Source: Stercorarius parasiticus
Taxonomy: Eukaryota; Chordata; Aves; Charadriiformes; Stercorariidae
Reading direction: 5' to 3'
Length of the DNA: 64,000 bases
NCBI GenBank assembly: GCA_013396915.1
Contig: VWZL01002560.1
Location: 84,888-148,887 of the forward strand
The first letter of the stretch is position 1, and each line of letters begins with the position of its first letter. This document shows positions 34,801-49,800 of the stretch, in pieces. The notes under the pieces were generated by a model, which saw only the letters and a list, made by a program, of their open reading frames with translations, was not told the origin of the DNA and ran no database searches. A program made the translations under genes and the position numbers.

Positions 34801-37800
34801 CATAGCTATATTTAATAGTTACACCTGTTCTATACCAGTGGACATATCTTAATTTAAATATTAATCTCAAAACGTACTGTTCTTGATTTCTGACTGTCCA
34901 TCTCAGTGGAAATTAAAATAATGGTAATAATTTGATCATTCATAGTAATTCCACAACTTGGAATCTATGGGATTGTTATGAAGATTGACTTTTCTTATAT
35001 CAGAACACTGCTAGAACAATCGATCCTGAGATTCTAATTTCCAGAAATAATGTCATCAAAGGATATTAGGCCTCGTTCAGTAGTCTTTTCTCTGGCAAAA
35101 CTTCTTATTTGTTATGATGAGAATTTTTATCAGAAAAGAGGCTGCTGACATGGACCAGCTCGGTAAGATCATAGGATGAAGTCGAATAGGATGTTTTATT
35201 GAAGTCAGGTTCTTTGTATGAGTTGAGGATTAATCCAGTATTCAAAATGGCATACTATAATAATGCATGTTATGAAAAATGCTTTTTGCACAAAAACTTC
35301 TAGATCTAGGAGCTATGGAAAATAGATCTCTTGTTGTGAGTCTGAGTCTTCATAGTGAATATAACTAACTCATTTATATTCAGATAATGCGCAGTATATT
35401 TCAGATGTATAAGCCTGGTTGATAAATTACAGTTTGTGTAATTTTTACAGGCACATATTAAATATGTAATGTTAGAACTAGCAATTTCCACTCATGCACA
35501 ATGCATTATAGTTTAAGTCTGTAATACGAGACTGGGCAATTTCTGTTCGCGCTCAATGCTTTACACTTTAAAGTACAGTGATATCCTTCAGCGTAACAGC
35601 ACATCCTTCAAGATTGCATACATGTTTTAACTATTACAAGATATGAAGTTACCACTGACTTACTGAGCTTCATTTTTATTGCCACAAACATATTTGGTAG
35701 AACATCAGCTATGCTGGAGAAAGGCTGTTATTGGGCAAATGGCTGTTTTACAGCATAATGAGTATTTGAAATGTCTAGGTTTATGTCAATCTTTTTCCCA
35801 GCCTAGGCAGGGAACCATTGTTTCCACATGTCTTTCTAGGTCATAGAATACGCCTTGGGCTGCTGTCCTGTTTAGAAAGCTGCTTTTTTTTTTCTTTCTA
35901 TTGTTTAATGTGGTGCCAGACATGGGACTGGGCTTATAGAGTATGTAGGCAATAGCTTAATTCAGAATTTTTTTCTCCTCCGATCTGACCTACTTGTAGT
36001 TACCAAGCAAGCTGGAACACTACTGCTGCTTCTTTTGTTGGATGATGATAATCCCTAGGTTCTTCAGAGGTGGTGGAGTCTCCGTCTCTGGAGACATTCA
36101 AAACCCACCTGGACGCGTTCCTGTGCGACCTGCTCTGGGCGACCCTGCTTTGGCAGGGGAGTTGGACTAGATGATCTCTGAAGGTCCCTTCCAACGCCTA
36201 CCACTCTGTGACACCATTTTCCTAGGCTGGTGTAGGAGCGCGGGGCTCGGAGCCACAGGGAGACCAGCATGAGGGGCCTGTGGGGCTTTGGATGCTGGGA
36301 CCACGGCAGTGGCAGGGCTAGGAGGAAGGCTGCAGCCTTCTTCCTGGTGCTCTTCTTCAGCTTAGGCTCTGTGGAATGTCCTGTCTAAGCTGATGAAACA
36401 TCTCACTGTGCCTGGAGTATGCTTAAAAGACAAGAAGTTCAGGCATATCTTTATGCTCTAAGTAAGGACTGTAAGCAAAAGCCGAAAGGAAAGGGTGAGT
36501 CAGCGTGAAGGAGTCATGCAGATTATTTTACTAGTCCCTTCCCTTTTCGAGGTTGTGTAATATTTACAGTTTAGCTCAGTTTCTTACATAACGCTGGGGT
36601 GGAGGAGAACACTGGGAGGCTGCGTAAAGGGCCTGAACCCACTCCCACTGCACCCTGGCAAAGCTCCCACAAGTTTCAGTCGGAGCCAGAGGGAGCTCTG
36701 AATCGTAACCAAGTCAGCATAAAGAGGTAAGCATTGCTCAGAAGTCCATGCAGTGGCGTTTATTTTCTTGTCCTTTTTGTCAGTTGACAGCGTTCTTCCC
36801 CCTGCTGATGGAAGGAATGAGGACAAGTCATTGGTGCAAAATGCACACGGGAATTTGGAGAAGCAGAATCCATGTTGCTCTGAACTCAGAGCTGCCAGTC
36901 TAGCTTCTTTGCTAACCTGTGACTTGGCTCTGCTGTTGAAGGCTTCATGTCACAGAATCACAGAATGGTTGAGACTGAAAGGGACCTCTGTGCTTAGGTA
37001 CCCTCCCAGCAAAAAAGTGTTTCCTGATGTTCAGAGGGAACCTCTTTTGTTTCAGTTGTGCCCATTGCCTGTGGTCCTGTCACTGGGCACCACAGAAAAG
37101 AGCCTGGCTCTGTCCTCTTTGCTCCCTCCCTTCAGGTATTTATATACATTGAGAAGGTCCTCTTAAGCCTTCTCTTCTCCAGGTTGAACAGTCCCAGCTC
37201 TCTTAGCTTTTCCTCACAGGGGAGATGCTCCAGACCCTTAATCACCTTCATGGCGCTTGGTTTGACTCTTCCCAGTATGTCCATGTCTCTCATGTACTAA
37301 GGAGCCCAGAACTGGACACAGTGCTCCAGGTGTGGCCTCACCAGCACTGAACAAAGGGGAGGCATCACCTCCATCAACCTGCTGGCAATGTCACTTGTAC
37401 GCTCTGAAGTTCAGGCACTCAGAGATCCTAATGTTATCATTGATGTGGAAGCTGGCATTTTTTTAACTTAATTTTTGAAACGTGCTTCCATTGCTTTTTA
37501 TTCACTAGTGTGACTCCTTGACTTTGTTATCCATTGGGAAGGCTGTGAATGGTCATGAAGGGATTCCTGCAAGTGACCTGCTGGGCAGTTCTAGGTAGTT
37601 CATACTGGGCTGCTAGCTTCCTGCTGTCTTCATTGCTCCATTGTCTTTGATTTCACTTCGACAAAATGCTTTTTTTTTAACATGTTTTACCGTGCTTCTT
37701 GCACCTGTTTCTATACACAGCTGTACACAACTGTTACTATGCTGTGTAAAACCGTGTGAGTAACATTTTCAGTCTTGTGTCCAATTTACTTATTTTAGAT

Positions 37801-40800
37801 AGGATATTATTGCATCTTACAATTGAATCTGAGCAGAATACATTCAGCTCCAATATATTTTGGTCTGTAGTGGGGAGACATATTTTCTGTAAATAAATAT
37901 TTTAGTTGAGGGTTTGTAAAGCGACAAATGATTTTTGTGTGTTTCCACTTGATGAACTCTTTTAAGGAGATTTGTCTTTCAGACCAATATGGTCTGGAGA
38001 TCAGACTGTCCAAAGAAACATCAGTGTCTCTTTAGTGCTCTGCTTCCCAAGTCTGACATTTATTTACACTTCTGTGGAACAAAGTGTGGAACTCATCTGC
38101 TGTGGAATACAGTTTAAATGCCATTGGAAAAGAAAACATGTATCAGCATTACAGTTCATTACAGTTCATATATCCAAAGCATTGCTTCCACTTTCTTTAG
38201 TATACAAAGACACACCTCTTGTCAAAACCAAGAAAAAAATATAGTTTATGGAGATTATTCCATCTTTTTTTTTTTTTTTTTTTTTTTACATTGTAAGTGT
38301 TTGTTTCCTGTGACTTCATTATGGTTGCTCTTCGTTTTAATTTGTATGAACCAGAGGAGACTCAGGCTTGCAGTTTATGGTAGCATTGGCTTTCTTTCCA
38401 TCTCCATCTTACATTTTACACTTGGTATTGAGTTCCCTCTCTTTCCAGACACTTAACCACACTACTGATTATTTGCAGCAGCATGAAACCATAGTACTGA
38501 CCATTTATGGCTACACATTTCCTTTTTTTTGCTAATGAATGGCTTCAGAAGTTGCTGTTTAGAATATATATTAGTGTCTTACAAGATAAGTCACTTTTTC
38601 TGCTATGTTTTTGGAATTTCTTGCATTGGCATGAAGTGATTGGCAGTAAGGCTCATGGAAATAGCCTTGTGTTTTGCAGATGTTGTTCTTCAGAAGATGT
38701 GCTTGGTCCTTTCATGTGGTCTCTGCTGAATCTGCTAAAGAGTCAGTGCAAGCCATGAACTCTCACAAGCTGCAGTTTAGACAGCTTGGCCATCAAAAGA
38801 CTTGTGTCTACTCCCAGCACCTCATAAAGCTTAGTAACCTTGTCGGTTCAATAGTGTTGATTTGCCTGTGGCAAAAGAAGGTTGGAAACAATTACATCAT
38901 TTCATATGGAACTTAGATTGTGACAGACCTTGAAATAAGGACAAGACCAAGAGACAAATTCTTCTAAATTTGGAGATGGCTCAGATCTGAGGTTTGGTGA
39001 AAACTTCAGCTCTGCAACAAACACCCACAAGTGCAGGATCAGACAACCTGTCATCTCAAATTTGTGACAGTTTTGGTTGTCACTAGCTGCTGTCGTGCCC
39101 CCGTTTCCCCTTTGCACTGAAATCTACATTGCACAAAGATAGGAGATCTGTTCTGCTGTTGTGGTGTGGATTCAGAGCTCACTTAAACTGCTGGCTGAAT
39201 ATTCTGAAGTCTAAAATCCTTCCTTCTGGTACGTGCAAGGAACAGTGCAAACTGTTCGAAACTGTTCTTCCAGTGGGTACCATCTCTAAACTAGGATTGA
39301 TGCCTCTGAGGAGAAAAGAAAATTAGTCCCGATTGTACATGCAGTAGTGAACTGAGTCTTCATCAAAGCTTCTTTACAGGTGCCTTTTACGGTGGTGGCT
39401 ATGGAGGAGAGCGTAGCAGGTCCTGTGGTGACTGAATGAGTCAGTTTGCAGTGTCATCTTTGCTGAACTTGAACTGCTGATGGAAAGGCTTCATTATGTT
39501 TTGTTTTATGGCAACAACATAGATCTGCTGTTTGGAATATTTTTTTTTTTTTTTTTCTCAGCTAAAAGTCCTCTTTCATTTCTGACAATTGCATAATAAA
39601 TTACCTTTTTGGGTATTTTGATACTTCACCATCTGAAGCATTACTTTAGCACCCAAGACATGAGACGTCAGAGTTGTAGGCATTGTATGTAGACACTGAG
39701 ACAACACCTCCTTTAGGCTGGCACTCGTGCAAAACAGACAAAGGGGAGTGCTTTTGGCTAATCCATACTTCTGTAGTATGAGGGTGAGAGTCTTTTCCAA
39801 GAGACATTCAGGACAGGAGCCAAACCTTAAATCCTCTGAATCACATTATTGCATTGACTAGCGGAGGTGACAGAGTTAGTCCCTGGGAACTCCCCCTCAG
39901 ATGCTGCGGGTGCTGGAGAGGAGGAAGGCTTTAGGAGATTCTGGGAACTGAATTCTGCACTCTGTAGTTCTTGTCTAGTGATTTCAGTGAACCAACCACA
40001 ATTCCTTTCTTCATTGAAGTCACTCAGGCAAATAATCCATGTTGAATTTCTCTGACATTCAGGATATCATTTTGTGATGAAACAATAAATCTTAGCTCAC
40101 TAAGCTCAGGCTCTTCAGGCAGAGCAAAAGCATTGCCTGGTCTGTATAGGTCAGCCTTCGCTGACGTGACTTTACTTACAGATTTCATTCCTTTCTCCAC
40201 CTTTCCTCCTGAACAGCACATTTGGTAGGATGCCCCTTCTCCTCCTGCAATTCCCCTTTTAAGCATCCAGAATCCCTCTTGGAAAAAAGTAAAAAGCCAC
40301 CTGTTATTAAGATAAAATGCTTAATGTGAAGATGTTAATCTATATTGTAAGAAGTTGACTCTCAATATAGAAAGAGTACCACCTCTTCTGCTCCTGTGAA
40401 CAGTGCAAACTTAAATATTTTGGATAAATGTCTTTGTGCTTTACTCATATTTATAAAGCTGCCCAAGACCTCATTTGTCTTTCCAAGAGCTGTATATCCT
40501 GAGCTTGATGTTGTGTTTTCAGATTGATGCTGTTCTAGCATAGAAGTTGTCCTTCAGTGACTTTTTTTTTAACACATACATGTATCCCAAGATACTCTTG
40601 TTGATACTCAGACACAGATAACTTGTATAAACTGTTGTTGAGCTTTCTCTGCTTTGTTTAAGATGTATCTGTGTACTCACTGATTAGTAGCTTCACAAGA
40701 AAGTTCATAGAGGCAGATGGCATGGAAGTGGCACATATAAAGCAAAAACTAAAACCAAAACAAAGAACCTAAAGCAAAGATCCTAGCCTTCAGACTCCAG

Positions 40801-43800
40801 GACTTTATGAAATAGCTGCTTTGTATTAGCATGGGCGGCCGCTTCTTCAGATCCTGCGAAGAGTTTTGGCCTTTCATTCAATGTCTAGATCCTAGTTCTG
40901 GTACCAGGTAAGCAGAGATCAACTACCCGCAACAGGTACTTTGAAACTTTCTTTGAAACTAGAAATTTTCTCCTGTGTTATAATGTGCTCTGACCTCCCC
41001 TACTTGAGTGCTGCATAACAAATCTGCTTTTAAATCTCATTGAAGTAGAAGCTGGAAGAGTCTCATAATAAAAAGCTCTAAGAAGTTCTCCTCTTTTTGC
41101 TGGTTCTCCATCTTTTTGCATGTATGGTTAATTTGAAGCAGATTGCATCAGGAGGATTTGTAGCACGACGTCTTTCTTCCTTTCCTTCCACAGACAGTTC
41201 TCTATGAGTAAGAAACGAAAAAGTCCGGAGGGACTTGAATTCTCTGCTCATATACATGGATGGTCAAATCCTTGCTGTGGCATTTGGGGCATGTAGCGAG
41301 TTAGGGGCCCAGTATCTGTGCGGTTTTTAATAAGTCAAAGATGAATTTTCAGGAGGGGAGAGGACAATTTTGCATATGCAGATACTCAGATCCACAGACA
41401 AAATCCAAATATATATTGTTGAGGAAGAATACTTTGTATGATTAGTCCCCAAATTAAAATTTGATAAAGTAATAATTACTGAACCCCAGGCGGAGAAACT
41501 CTTTAATTCATTAATCATCTCAGAGTAGGAAGAAGAATTACCTGAAAGAGGTTTCTGAATGTACATGACAAATTATAGTACTGTACCTAAATGTCTCAAA
41601 GCTATTACTTATTCATACATTTTCTACCTTTAAGGTTTTTGGTTTGGTTTGTTTGGTATTTTTTTGTAGATTGAGTTTTCCTTTTTACCTCTGCACCTCT
41701 AAGTACATTTGGTATCTGGATTTAGACATGATATGATTACAAGCTGGTGGCCCTGACCTGTACATGTACATTTTTGGGCTTGATGCCTTGTCAGAAAGGT
41801 CTTGGCAAATAATACGTGAGTATAAACAATGTCACAAGTAACACATTTTCTTTTGTAAAAGAAAACCAGTGTTTTGTAGAGCCAAGGTTGTCTTTATCCC
41901 AGAGTTCATTTAAAATCCGTGAAGGTATTAACAGTCTAGCAGTGAAGTTTTAGCTCTGAGCTTCTTTTAAGCAAGGAATTTAGTACTGTGCAAGACGCAA
42001 AACTGGAGATGATGGAGAAACACGTGTCCTGTACTGTAAACTTGAGAAATAAACTATCCATAACAGGAAAAGCCTATGGGCCAAATTCTGAAATACTTCA
42101 GAAAAAAAAATTGAAAAGTTGTTGGAAGTTTGCCTGAGTAAAAAGTATGCAAGGACGTCAAGAGCTAAGTTCATACTGACAGATAAATACAATGAAAACA
42201 AAATCTGACATGATGGCATTCTAATAAGGTTTGTTAAATATCTTGCGCAAATGGTTATGAAACTTATCTTTATGAGATGATTTACAGAGCATTTAGGGAA
42301 ATACAGATATTGTGAAGTATCTGCTGGCAAACTAAAATCCTTAGAGCTTGTCTGCACTTCATAGGAGTAGAAAATCTAACAGCTGTTTGACAAAGAATTT
42401 AAGTAAAACAAAAATAGAATAGATTAATGTTTCACATGCCTTCAGTACTTCCTTAGGCTTGTTTGTTTGGTTTGGTTTTGGGCTTAATAGTTTTGGGGTT
42501 TGTATAAAAGCCCTAAGTAAACCTTTACTTTCATTTAAACTTAAAAATCTGACTATTTTGGATCAAGGGAAAATTGTTACATACAAGTTCACTAAACCCT
42601 GAGTGAAGATACCTCCTTCAGGAGATACTCTAAACAGAAGGTGTCAGATCCCTCTCATGAACAGGGTTTTTTCTGATATTATGAAAGTAAATTTCTAATA
42701 CGTTAACAAGCATCTGCTGACTTTAGCAGAGAAGTGTGTTTTCTCCCATCAGAAGTACTGCTTCTAGGGTAGCTGCTAGGTCAGGTGAGAGAAAGGTCTA
42801 GGAAATGCAGGAGAACGTCAAAATGAAAAAAAACGAGCACAACTTTTTAGCATGAATGCAATTAACATGTAGACAAAGTATTAAAGGAAGTGAAGTGCCT
42901 TGCCTCTTGCTGTCCTAAAATTAAGACCAGCTGACTGGCTGGGATCTGAGCTTTAGCCTGGCAAAATACCGTGTGCTGGCTGGGTAGTTTGGAGGGACAC
43001 AACATTTCTCAAGGTGTTGATAATCCAACTAGAAGACTTATTGATCCGTTGGTGGTTCTTTCCATGAGTGCCTTACACCCCTGGGAGTCAGTTAGCACGA
43101 GTCTGGAGGTGGCCCATTGTTTCTGCTCAGGGATGGTGGAGAAGGAGCCTTTTGTGCCATTCAGTTTCCTTCTTCATGCATTCAGGGAAGTGGTGCTTGG
43201 CAATGTGTCCACATGCCCTTGGAGGACTTGGAGAGGCAGCTTTGGGCAGAAACGTGGCTCTACTGCCTTTTACTCCTTCAGGGACAAAGGCTTGCATCCT
43301 GAGCATCCCGTAGGTCGTGGTTTGTTTTTTCCACTAGCTAGCAACTTGAGATGCATAAATTATACGGGCTGCACATTGCTAGGACCAAAACATTTTCACT
43401 GTGTTACAGGCAGTTGCACTTGGATGATCCTGATGGGTTCCTTCAAACTTGTGCATTCTGTGATTCTAATGTGTCTGCAGGGGTGAAAGGGTAGTTGGCA
43501 AGTTTTTTACCTTGGTTGAGCTGCAGAGGAAAAGAGCTACTGAGTAGTCTGTGGAAGGGTATCCTTGTAGTGCCTCTGTAGCAGCAATAGAGTAGCAGTT
43601 GGGCTACTACAGACTTATTAGAAAACAAATAAAGTAATTTTGTATTATTTATTCACCCATGTGTATATTTTATGCAACACTATGTATTTTAAATCTACAA
43701 CTGTTGGTGTATTTGCAAACCTAAGACATCTATCGCAGTAAAGATTTGTGTTTTCTTGTGGTGCAAGAGTGAAATCAAGGAAGAAATGCTCATAGACTGA

Positions 43801-46800
43801 GACCTAAAAAACAAAAAGAAAGCTTGTTTTGAACACTGAGAGTAATTTAACAACTGAGACTGCAGGGAGTGAAGTAGCAAATGCTGAACTACAGCCTCAC
43901 AGGAATCAGTGGGTGTGGGTTTGTGGTTTCTGTTACAGAAGTTAGACCCCAGATGACCAGAATGATCCTTCTTGGCTCTGCAGCTGACCAGTGATGCATC
44001 CTGAGCATCCCACAGTGTTATGGTGTGTTTTTTCCACTAGCTAGACTGCAGGTGTTTGGGTTTGTACAACAAAGTGAAAGGGAAAAGTGTTTGGGATATG
44101 TTTCTGCAGCTGGGCTGCTTGCAAGGAGTCGGCTCTGCAATGGGAGGGCTCTGGCTGAAGCAGTGAGTATTCAAGGCATGGTGGTCTTGCCTTGATCATC
44201 CAGACACCCTTGATACTTGAATCATGTTCCATGGCTAGGATTTCCCCACGTTCAGGGATGTTACGATGTCTGATGGTGTCTGCCAGTTAAATTTGAACAG
44301 CTGTGAAGCCAAGTCTCTAGCAGGGAAAGCTTTTAGAGAAAAAATGATCTGTAAAGTAACCTGAAACAGAAAAATAAACAGAGCCATGTTAGAGAATCTC
44401 CTAGCCTTTGAGGCAGAGATGTGTTTAAAAGAGTAACTCCTCAAATCAACGTTTTTTCTCTGAAATTTGCTTCTTCTGGGATTCATTAGTTAAAACAGGG
44501 GTAGCCCAGTGTAACAGAGTTCACCTCCTATGAGTCAGACTGGAGTCTAGCTACTATTTTTTGGCTACCTTTATATAGCATGCCTGTGTTTATCATCACT
44601 CCTCTTCATTTTCTAATGTCAGGATGAATCATTTTAGGAATGTTTATATCAGTTGTGTATGAAACCAGACAAGCTACAGCTCTTACTGAGCTCCCGAGGT
44701 TCATGTTTTCTTGTCAGTTGACAAAGTTGAAAAACTTTTATTTTTCTTTTTCTTTTTTTNTGCTAAGTCTTTGATGTGTTTTTGTTGATCTGTGTAAGAG
44801 TTCGTCTCAGTCTGGAGCAAGGATGGGCTGATGGAACGGGGTTTGCGGTGCAGCTGGTTCCCCCTGGCAGGGAGGCAGAGGCAGGGAACAGATCAGGGGC
44901 TCAGCAGTGTTTCCAGTCCCTGACAGGGTATTTGCAAATCCATATTAGGATCATATCGTGGCTTTTTCCCGGAAGTGAAAGCTTTCTTTGAAGGAGTTTC
45001 CCCTTATTTAACCGAACGCCGCAATGAGCTTTTTAGTTCCCAAAATCAGACCAAGATGAGGTTTCACTTTGTTCTTTCAGCTGTGGCACAGATCTTTGTT
45101 ACTCTGGGCACTATTCAGGCGACCTGCTACAGGACCGAACACAGAAGTTGGTGTTCACTGTGATGCATCAGCTTGAGAGCAGTATCTCCACAAGAGATAA
45201 GGAGCTTTATTTGCAGAGCCACATGGTGGTCCGTAACTTGTGCATCCCTTTCATCTCCATTTTTCTGATAATAGATATTCTGCAGTGTTATCCTGGTGTA
45301 TGCGTCAGCGCTTCCGTGACAGCGCTGTGATCAAAACCTAACATCTCTCTAATGGGTCTTCACAATTCTTATGGTAGAGATTTACAGAAGAACTGGAAAC
45401 TTCAGGAATTAACTTTCTAGTTTCTTGCTAGTTTCCTCTTGACTCACCCCAACTCCCTGCATCCCAAGGTCTAAAAAGAGTGTTTTACAATATTTCAGTA
45501 GTATTTAATGCCATTCGAATTATTTCAATAAGGTTTGTCCTGTTTCTTGTTCTGGGCAGGATTCTTGACTGGGAGGAGATACCAGTGATGTTAAATATTT
45601 GGGGTATTCTAAGCTGGAAACACAGATGCTGATAGCCTAGTTTTCATTAACTGTATGTGGTGTGCTCATATGCACAGATTTCTCCACTGCTCATTGTCTC
45701 CGGTAGATTTTTATACCAATATAAAGGGCGTTTAAAGTATTACTGCTATGGTCTAACGGTAATTAGTTCACTCTGTGTTTGTATAAAAGCAAGGCATAGA
45801 GGACAACTGAGAATCATGTTCGCAATGTAAAACTGATAAATAAAATACATTTCAAGTATGTATTAATCTAATACTGCATTAAAAATAATTAAATTATTAA
45901 GATTATTAAAATTACCATCTCTATTTTATCTCAGCGTATAGATAAATAGTAGGGCTACAGCTACTGGTGAGTGTAATTAACTTGGTTGCTCTCCAGAGGC
46001 TGTTGCAAATTCCCTATGTGTTAATTTGCATTTGTATTTCAAATGAGCGTGCAAAAAAGGAAAAAAAATATATGGAAAGGTGTTTTTTCATCAAGATATA
46101 GAATCTGTACTACATAAGTTTTATCTACATATAGAATACTTTTCTCATGGCTTTGAATGTGAAAATACACCCAAAACCAAAACAAAAAATAGGCGTTGTA
46201 AACTTGCTCACATGTGATTAACAGCTCTGAGGAAATCTACTGACTTTCCAATGCTAAGAACATAGTTTGGTTTCTCCAGGGGTGTAAATCTGCACAGCTC
46301 TATTAAATGTAACAGAATTCCTTTGGTTTTAAATTTTTTTGGAGGATGGCCAAATGCTGACAGATTAACGTGATTAGAGTAGATGTTCCTACCTGTAAAA
46401 TCTTTTACTTTTTAAAGGTATACATAGCTTGAGGTTAGAATAAGATTAACATAGCTGCACGTAATTACACTATCTGCCACAGTTAATTTGTGTACCATAG
46501 CATTTTAATCAAACGAGTGCGGCAAATGGGGTTCGTTTAACTTTTCAAAATGCGGAAAGTACTGCTGAAAAACTTACCAGTTGTCACCTTTTGTTTAACA
46601 ATGTCTAATGTCCCTTCTCATTACACACTATTCAAGTCAGTGATTTACCTGTTTGTAAGGCATTGTTTATTTCAGGAAAAGGAACTAAGCGGAAGTGCTT
46701 TTTCATTTCAAGTTTGTCTAATCTTTACAGTTTCCTCTGGTGCAGTACACTGGGCAATAAGGAGAAATAAGGGGCTGCCTGCAGCTCTCACCACAGTACA

Positions 46801-49800
46801 GTTAATAGTCACTGGATTGTTTCTTAGGGCTCCCAGATTAAAAGGAGCAGGGAGAAATCCAAGTACTATTTGCCAAAACACATTTTAAAAGCAATTTTGA
46901 ATTGTTTTTGTTCACAGCTGCAGAGAGGACATCGTGCATTGCTGAGGCCACTTTGATATGCCTTTATTTGACCGAGGCTCGTGTGCTTAGTCTCTTGATT
47001 TCGCATTCAAGAGGGTACTTCAGCTTGTTCTTGTCTTCATAGAACATAGATGTCAGTTTAAATGTGTGTATGAACTGACTGTAATAAGGATGTTCAAGCA
47101 CTGTTTAGCTGTGCAGTGTTTTAAAGATGAGATACGGCAAATTAAAAGTAAAATAGATGATCAGAGACTTAGATATATAAAATGGACAAGAGTATCGTAA
47201 TTCACAAGATTTTTGACAGTATTTCTCATAAAATCCTCATAGAGAAATTGGTGAAGTGCAGAGTAGATGAGAGGGCAGGGAGGTAGGTGGAAAAATGGCT
47301 GAGCTGCTGGGCTGAAAGGGTTGTGATCAGTAGCATGAAGTCCAGCTGAACGCCAGTCAGTAGTGGTGTACCTCAGGGCTCTATACTGGTTTGCAAATGG
47401 TACGAAACTGGGAAGAGTGGTTGATACACTAGGTGGTTGTGCTGCCATTTGAGAGACCTTGAGAGGCTGGAAAAATGGGCTGACAGTAACCTCATGAAGA
47501 TCATGAAAGGGAATTGCCAAATCCTGCCTCTGATGAGAAATAACTGTAGGTACTAGTACATGATGGGAGCTGACTGGTTGGAAAGCAGCTCAGCAGAGGA
47601 TGACAGGGGGTAGTCACTGGTGAACGCCACGATGGCCATGAGCCAGCAATGTGCCCTTGCAGCAAAGAAGGCCAACAGCCTCCTGGGCTGTATTAGGCAG
47701 GGCATTGCCAACAGGTTGGGGGAGGTGACCCTTCTCCTCTGCTCAGCACTGGTGAGATGTATCTGGAGCTCTGTGTCCAGTTCTGGGCTCCCCAGTACGA
47801 GAGAGACATGGACATATTGGAGCACAAAACCCATGAAAATGATTAAGGAACTGGAGCATCTCTCATATGAGGAGAGGCTGAGACAGCTGGATCTGATGGT
47901 GGAGTGAAGAAAACAGCGAGGATGTTCTCAGTGGCACCCAGTGACAGCACAACACAAACTGAAATACAGGAGGTTCCATCTGAACAGAAGAAAAACCCAC
48001 TTTTCTTGTGAGGGTGGCACAGGTTGCCCAGAGGGGCTGTGGTGTCTCCATCCTTGGAGACATTCAGAGTGCAACTGGACACTGTCCTGGGCCACCTGCT
48101 CTTGCAGACCTTGCTTGAGCAGGAGTATTGAAGTAGCCAGTCTCCAGAGATGCTTTCTAGTCTCAGCTATCCTACGATTCATGAAGAAGGTTTAATATAT
48201 AAGAGGTTATTTTCATTGCACTTCATTACACATGCCCAGTGGTCTATTAATAACATGGGAAAGTTTACCTAGTTTCATGATTAAACTTGTGAAAAACTGT
48301 CTTTGAATATTTTCTTAAGCTTCTGGAGTATATTCTCTAACAGCCTGGAAAAAGCCACAATTTAGAGGCTTAACTGTATTTATGGAAAAGAGAGAGGTAA
48401 AATAAGTGTTCTGTGCAGTAAAACCTCCTAAATACAATTTTCAAAGGTAAAATGACAGGTCCATAGAAAAGTCTTAATTTGGAAGAGGCCTCTGGAGATC
48501 ATTTAGTTCAGCCTTCTGGTGCAAGGGCCATAGAGTAGGTTATCCAGGGACCTTTGAAGCTGAATCAGCAAGACAAATTGCACCATTTCTCTGGCTAACT
48601 ATTCCATGGTGAAGAAAATTTTTCTTATATCCAGATGAAATTCCCCCTGAAGCAACTTGTGCCCCTAGTCTCTTGTCCTGTCACCATGCATGGTGGTGAA
48701 GAGAGCACCTTCATCTTCTCTATAGCTATTTTTTAGGTATTGGAAGACAGCGATCTCCCTGAGCCTTCTCTTCTGTGAGTTACAGAGGCGCGTTCCCTTT
48801 TTGACCTCTCTTTGTATGGCAGGTTCTCCAGGCCTCTCATCATCTTGGTGGCCCTTCACTGGACCATCTACAATCTTTCTCTCTCTTAACTGAAGGAAAT
48901 TCACTCCATGTAGCCTAGATGGTGGGCGTGTTTCTTCTGGTAAGATTTAGCAGCACAATAAGATATTTCCAGAACTCTCTGAGGAGCTCTCATACCCAGT
49001 TATTGGTATCAAAATAGGCTTCCTAAAGTCTAAAGATAAATAAATCTCTTTTTTATTGGATAATTTTTCAAAGTAGTGCAGAAAGGAGTTAGTCACAAGG
49101 GTAATGTAAAGGAGAACAGGTTTGAATGTATTCTGGCTGGAGACAAGGGGATTCAGCCATTAACTTCAATGGAAGGAGAGATTGACAGGCGATTTTATAG
49201 ATGATGTGCTGAACTGGGACTGTGCATAGTTAGACTAAGACAATCACTCAACTTCCTGTGAAACACAGAAAGCCCTGGGACAGCCCAGACTGAAAAATAA
49301 ACTCTGCTAAAGGCTCTTAGAAGCCCCCAGGAGAACAGATCTTTTTGCTGCCAGTATGCAACTTCCCAGCTGAGAGGCTGCTTACCTACTTTTCTATGGA
49401 GAATTGGCCTTGATATTTTGGTTGGAAGACATTGCAACAAGCGGCAGCAAATACTGGCCTCGTTGTGTGAGATCTGCCTGTATCCCTTCCTTGATGCCGT
49501 TTTTTGAAGGCTAAGACTTTCTGAAATAATTCTAAGTTTCTGTACCAAATTTTTGTAGGAAAACTTGAAAGATGACAAGGACTTAAATATGAGTCTGTCT
49601 ATAATCAGTACTCTTAACAAGAGTGCTCCTCCCCTTCAGGAAAATGGAGTGACTAGCTGGGATGTTGTATTCCCTGTTTGAGGTTTGCCAAGATGTAGAG
49701 AAAACTAACCTTTTATCTGTGTCTGCTGCTAAATAAGGAACTGCTGGTAACTGATCCTCAGCCCTGAGGCCAGTAATTTCCCACTCCACAACGGATTATC

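Larger units (their letters stand above)
43294..44044. repeat. Pair of 48-base direct repeats 700 bases apart
   Basis: The segments 43294-43341 and 43996-44044 share GCATCCTGAGCATCCC at the start and TTTTTTCCACTAGCTAG at the end, with a few differences between. Each lies near a CR1 terminal fragment (43410-43468 and 43938-43985). They may be parts of one interspersed repeat or of a local duplication. Confidence 0.65.

Noticed and set aside
42971..43486. A 171-codon open frame on +
   Set aside because: No recognisable domain, composition like the surrounding intron, and its end runs through a CR1 terminal fragment and the 48-base repeat. It is best read as chance.
49195..49620. A 141-codon open frame on -
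   Set aside because: No recognised motif, no splice or promoter context, and it lies inside intron 11 of NOX4.
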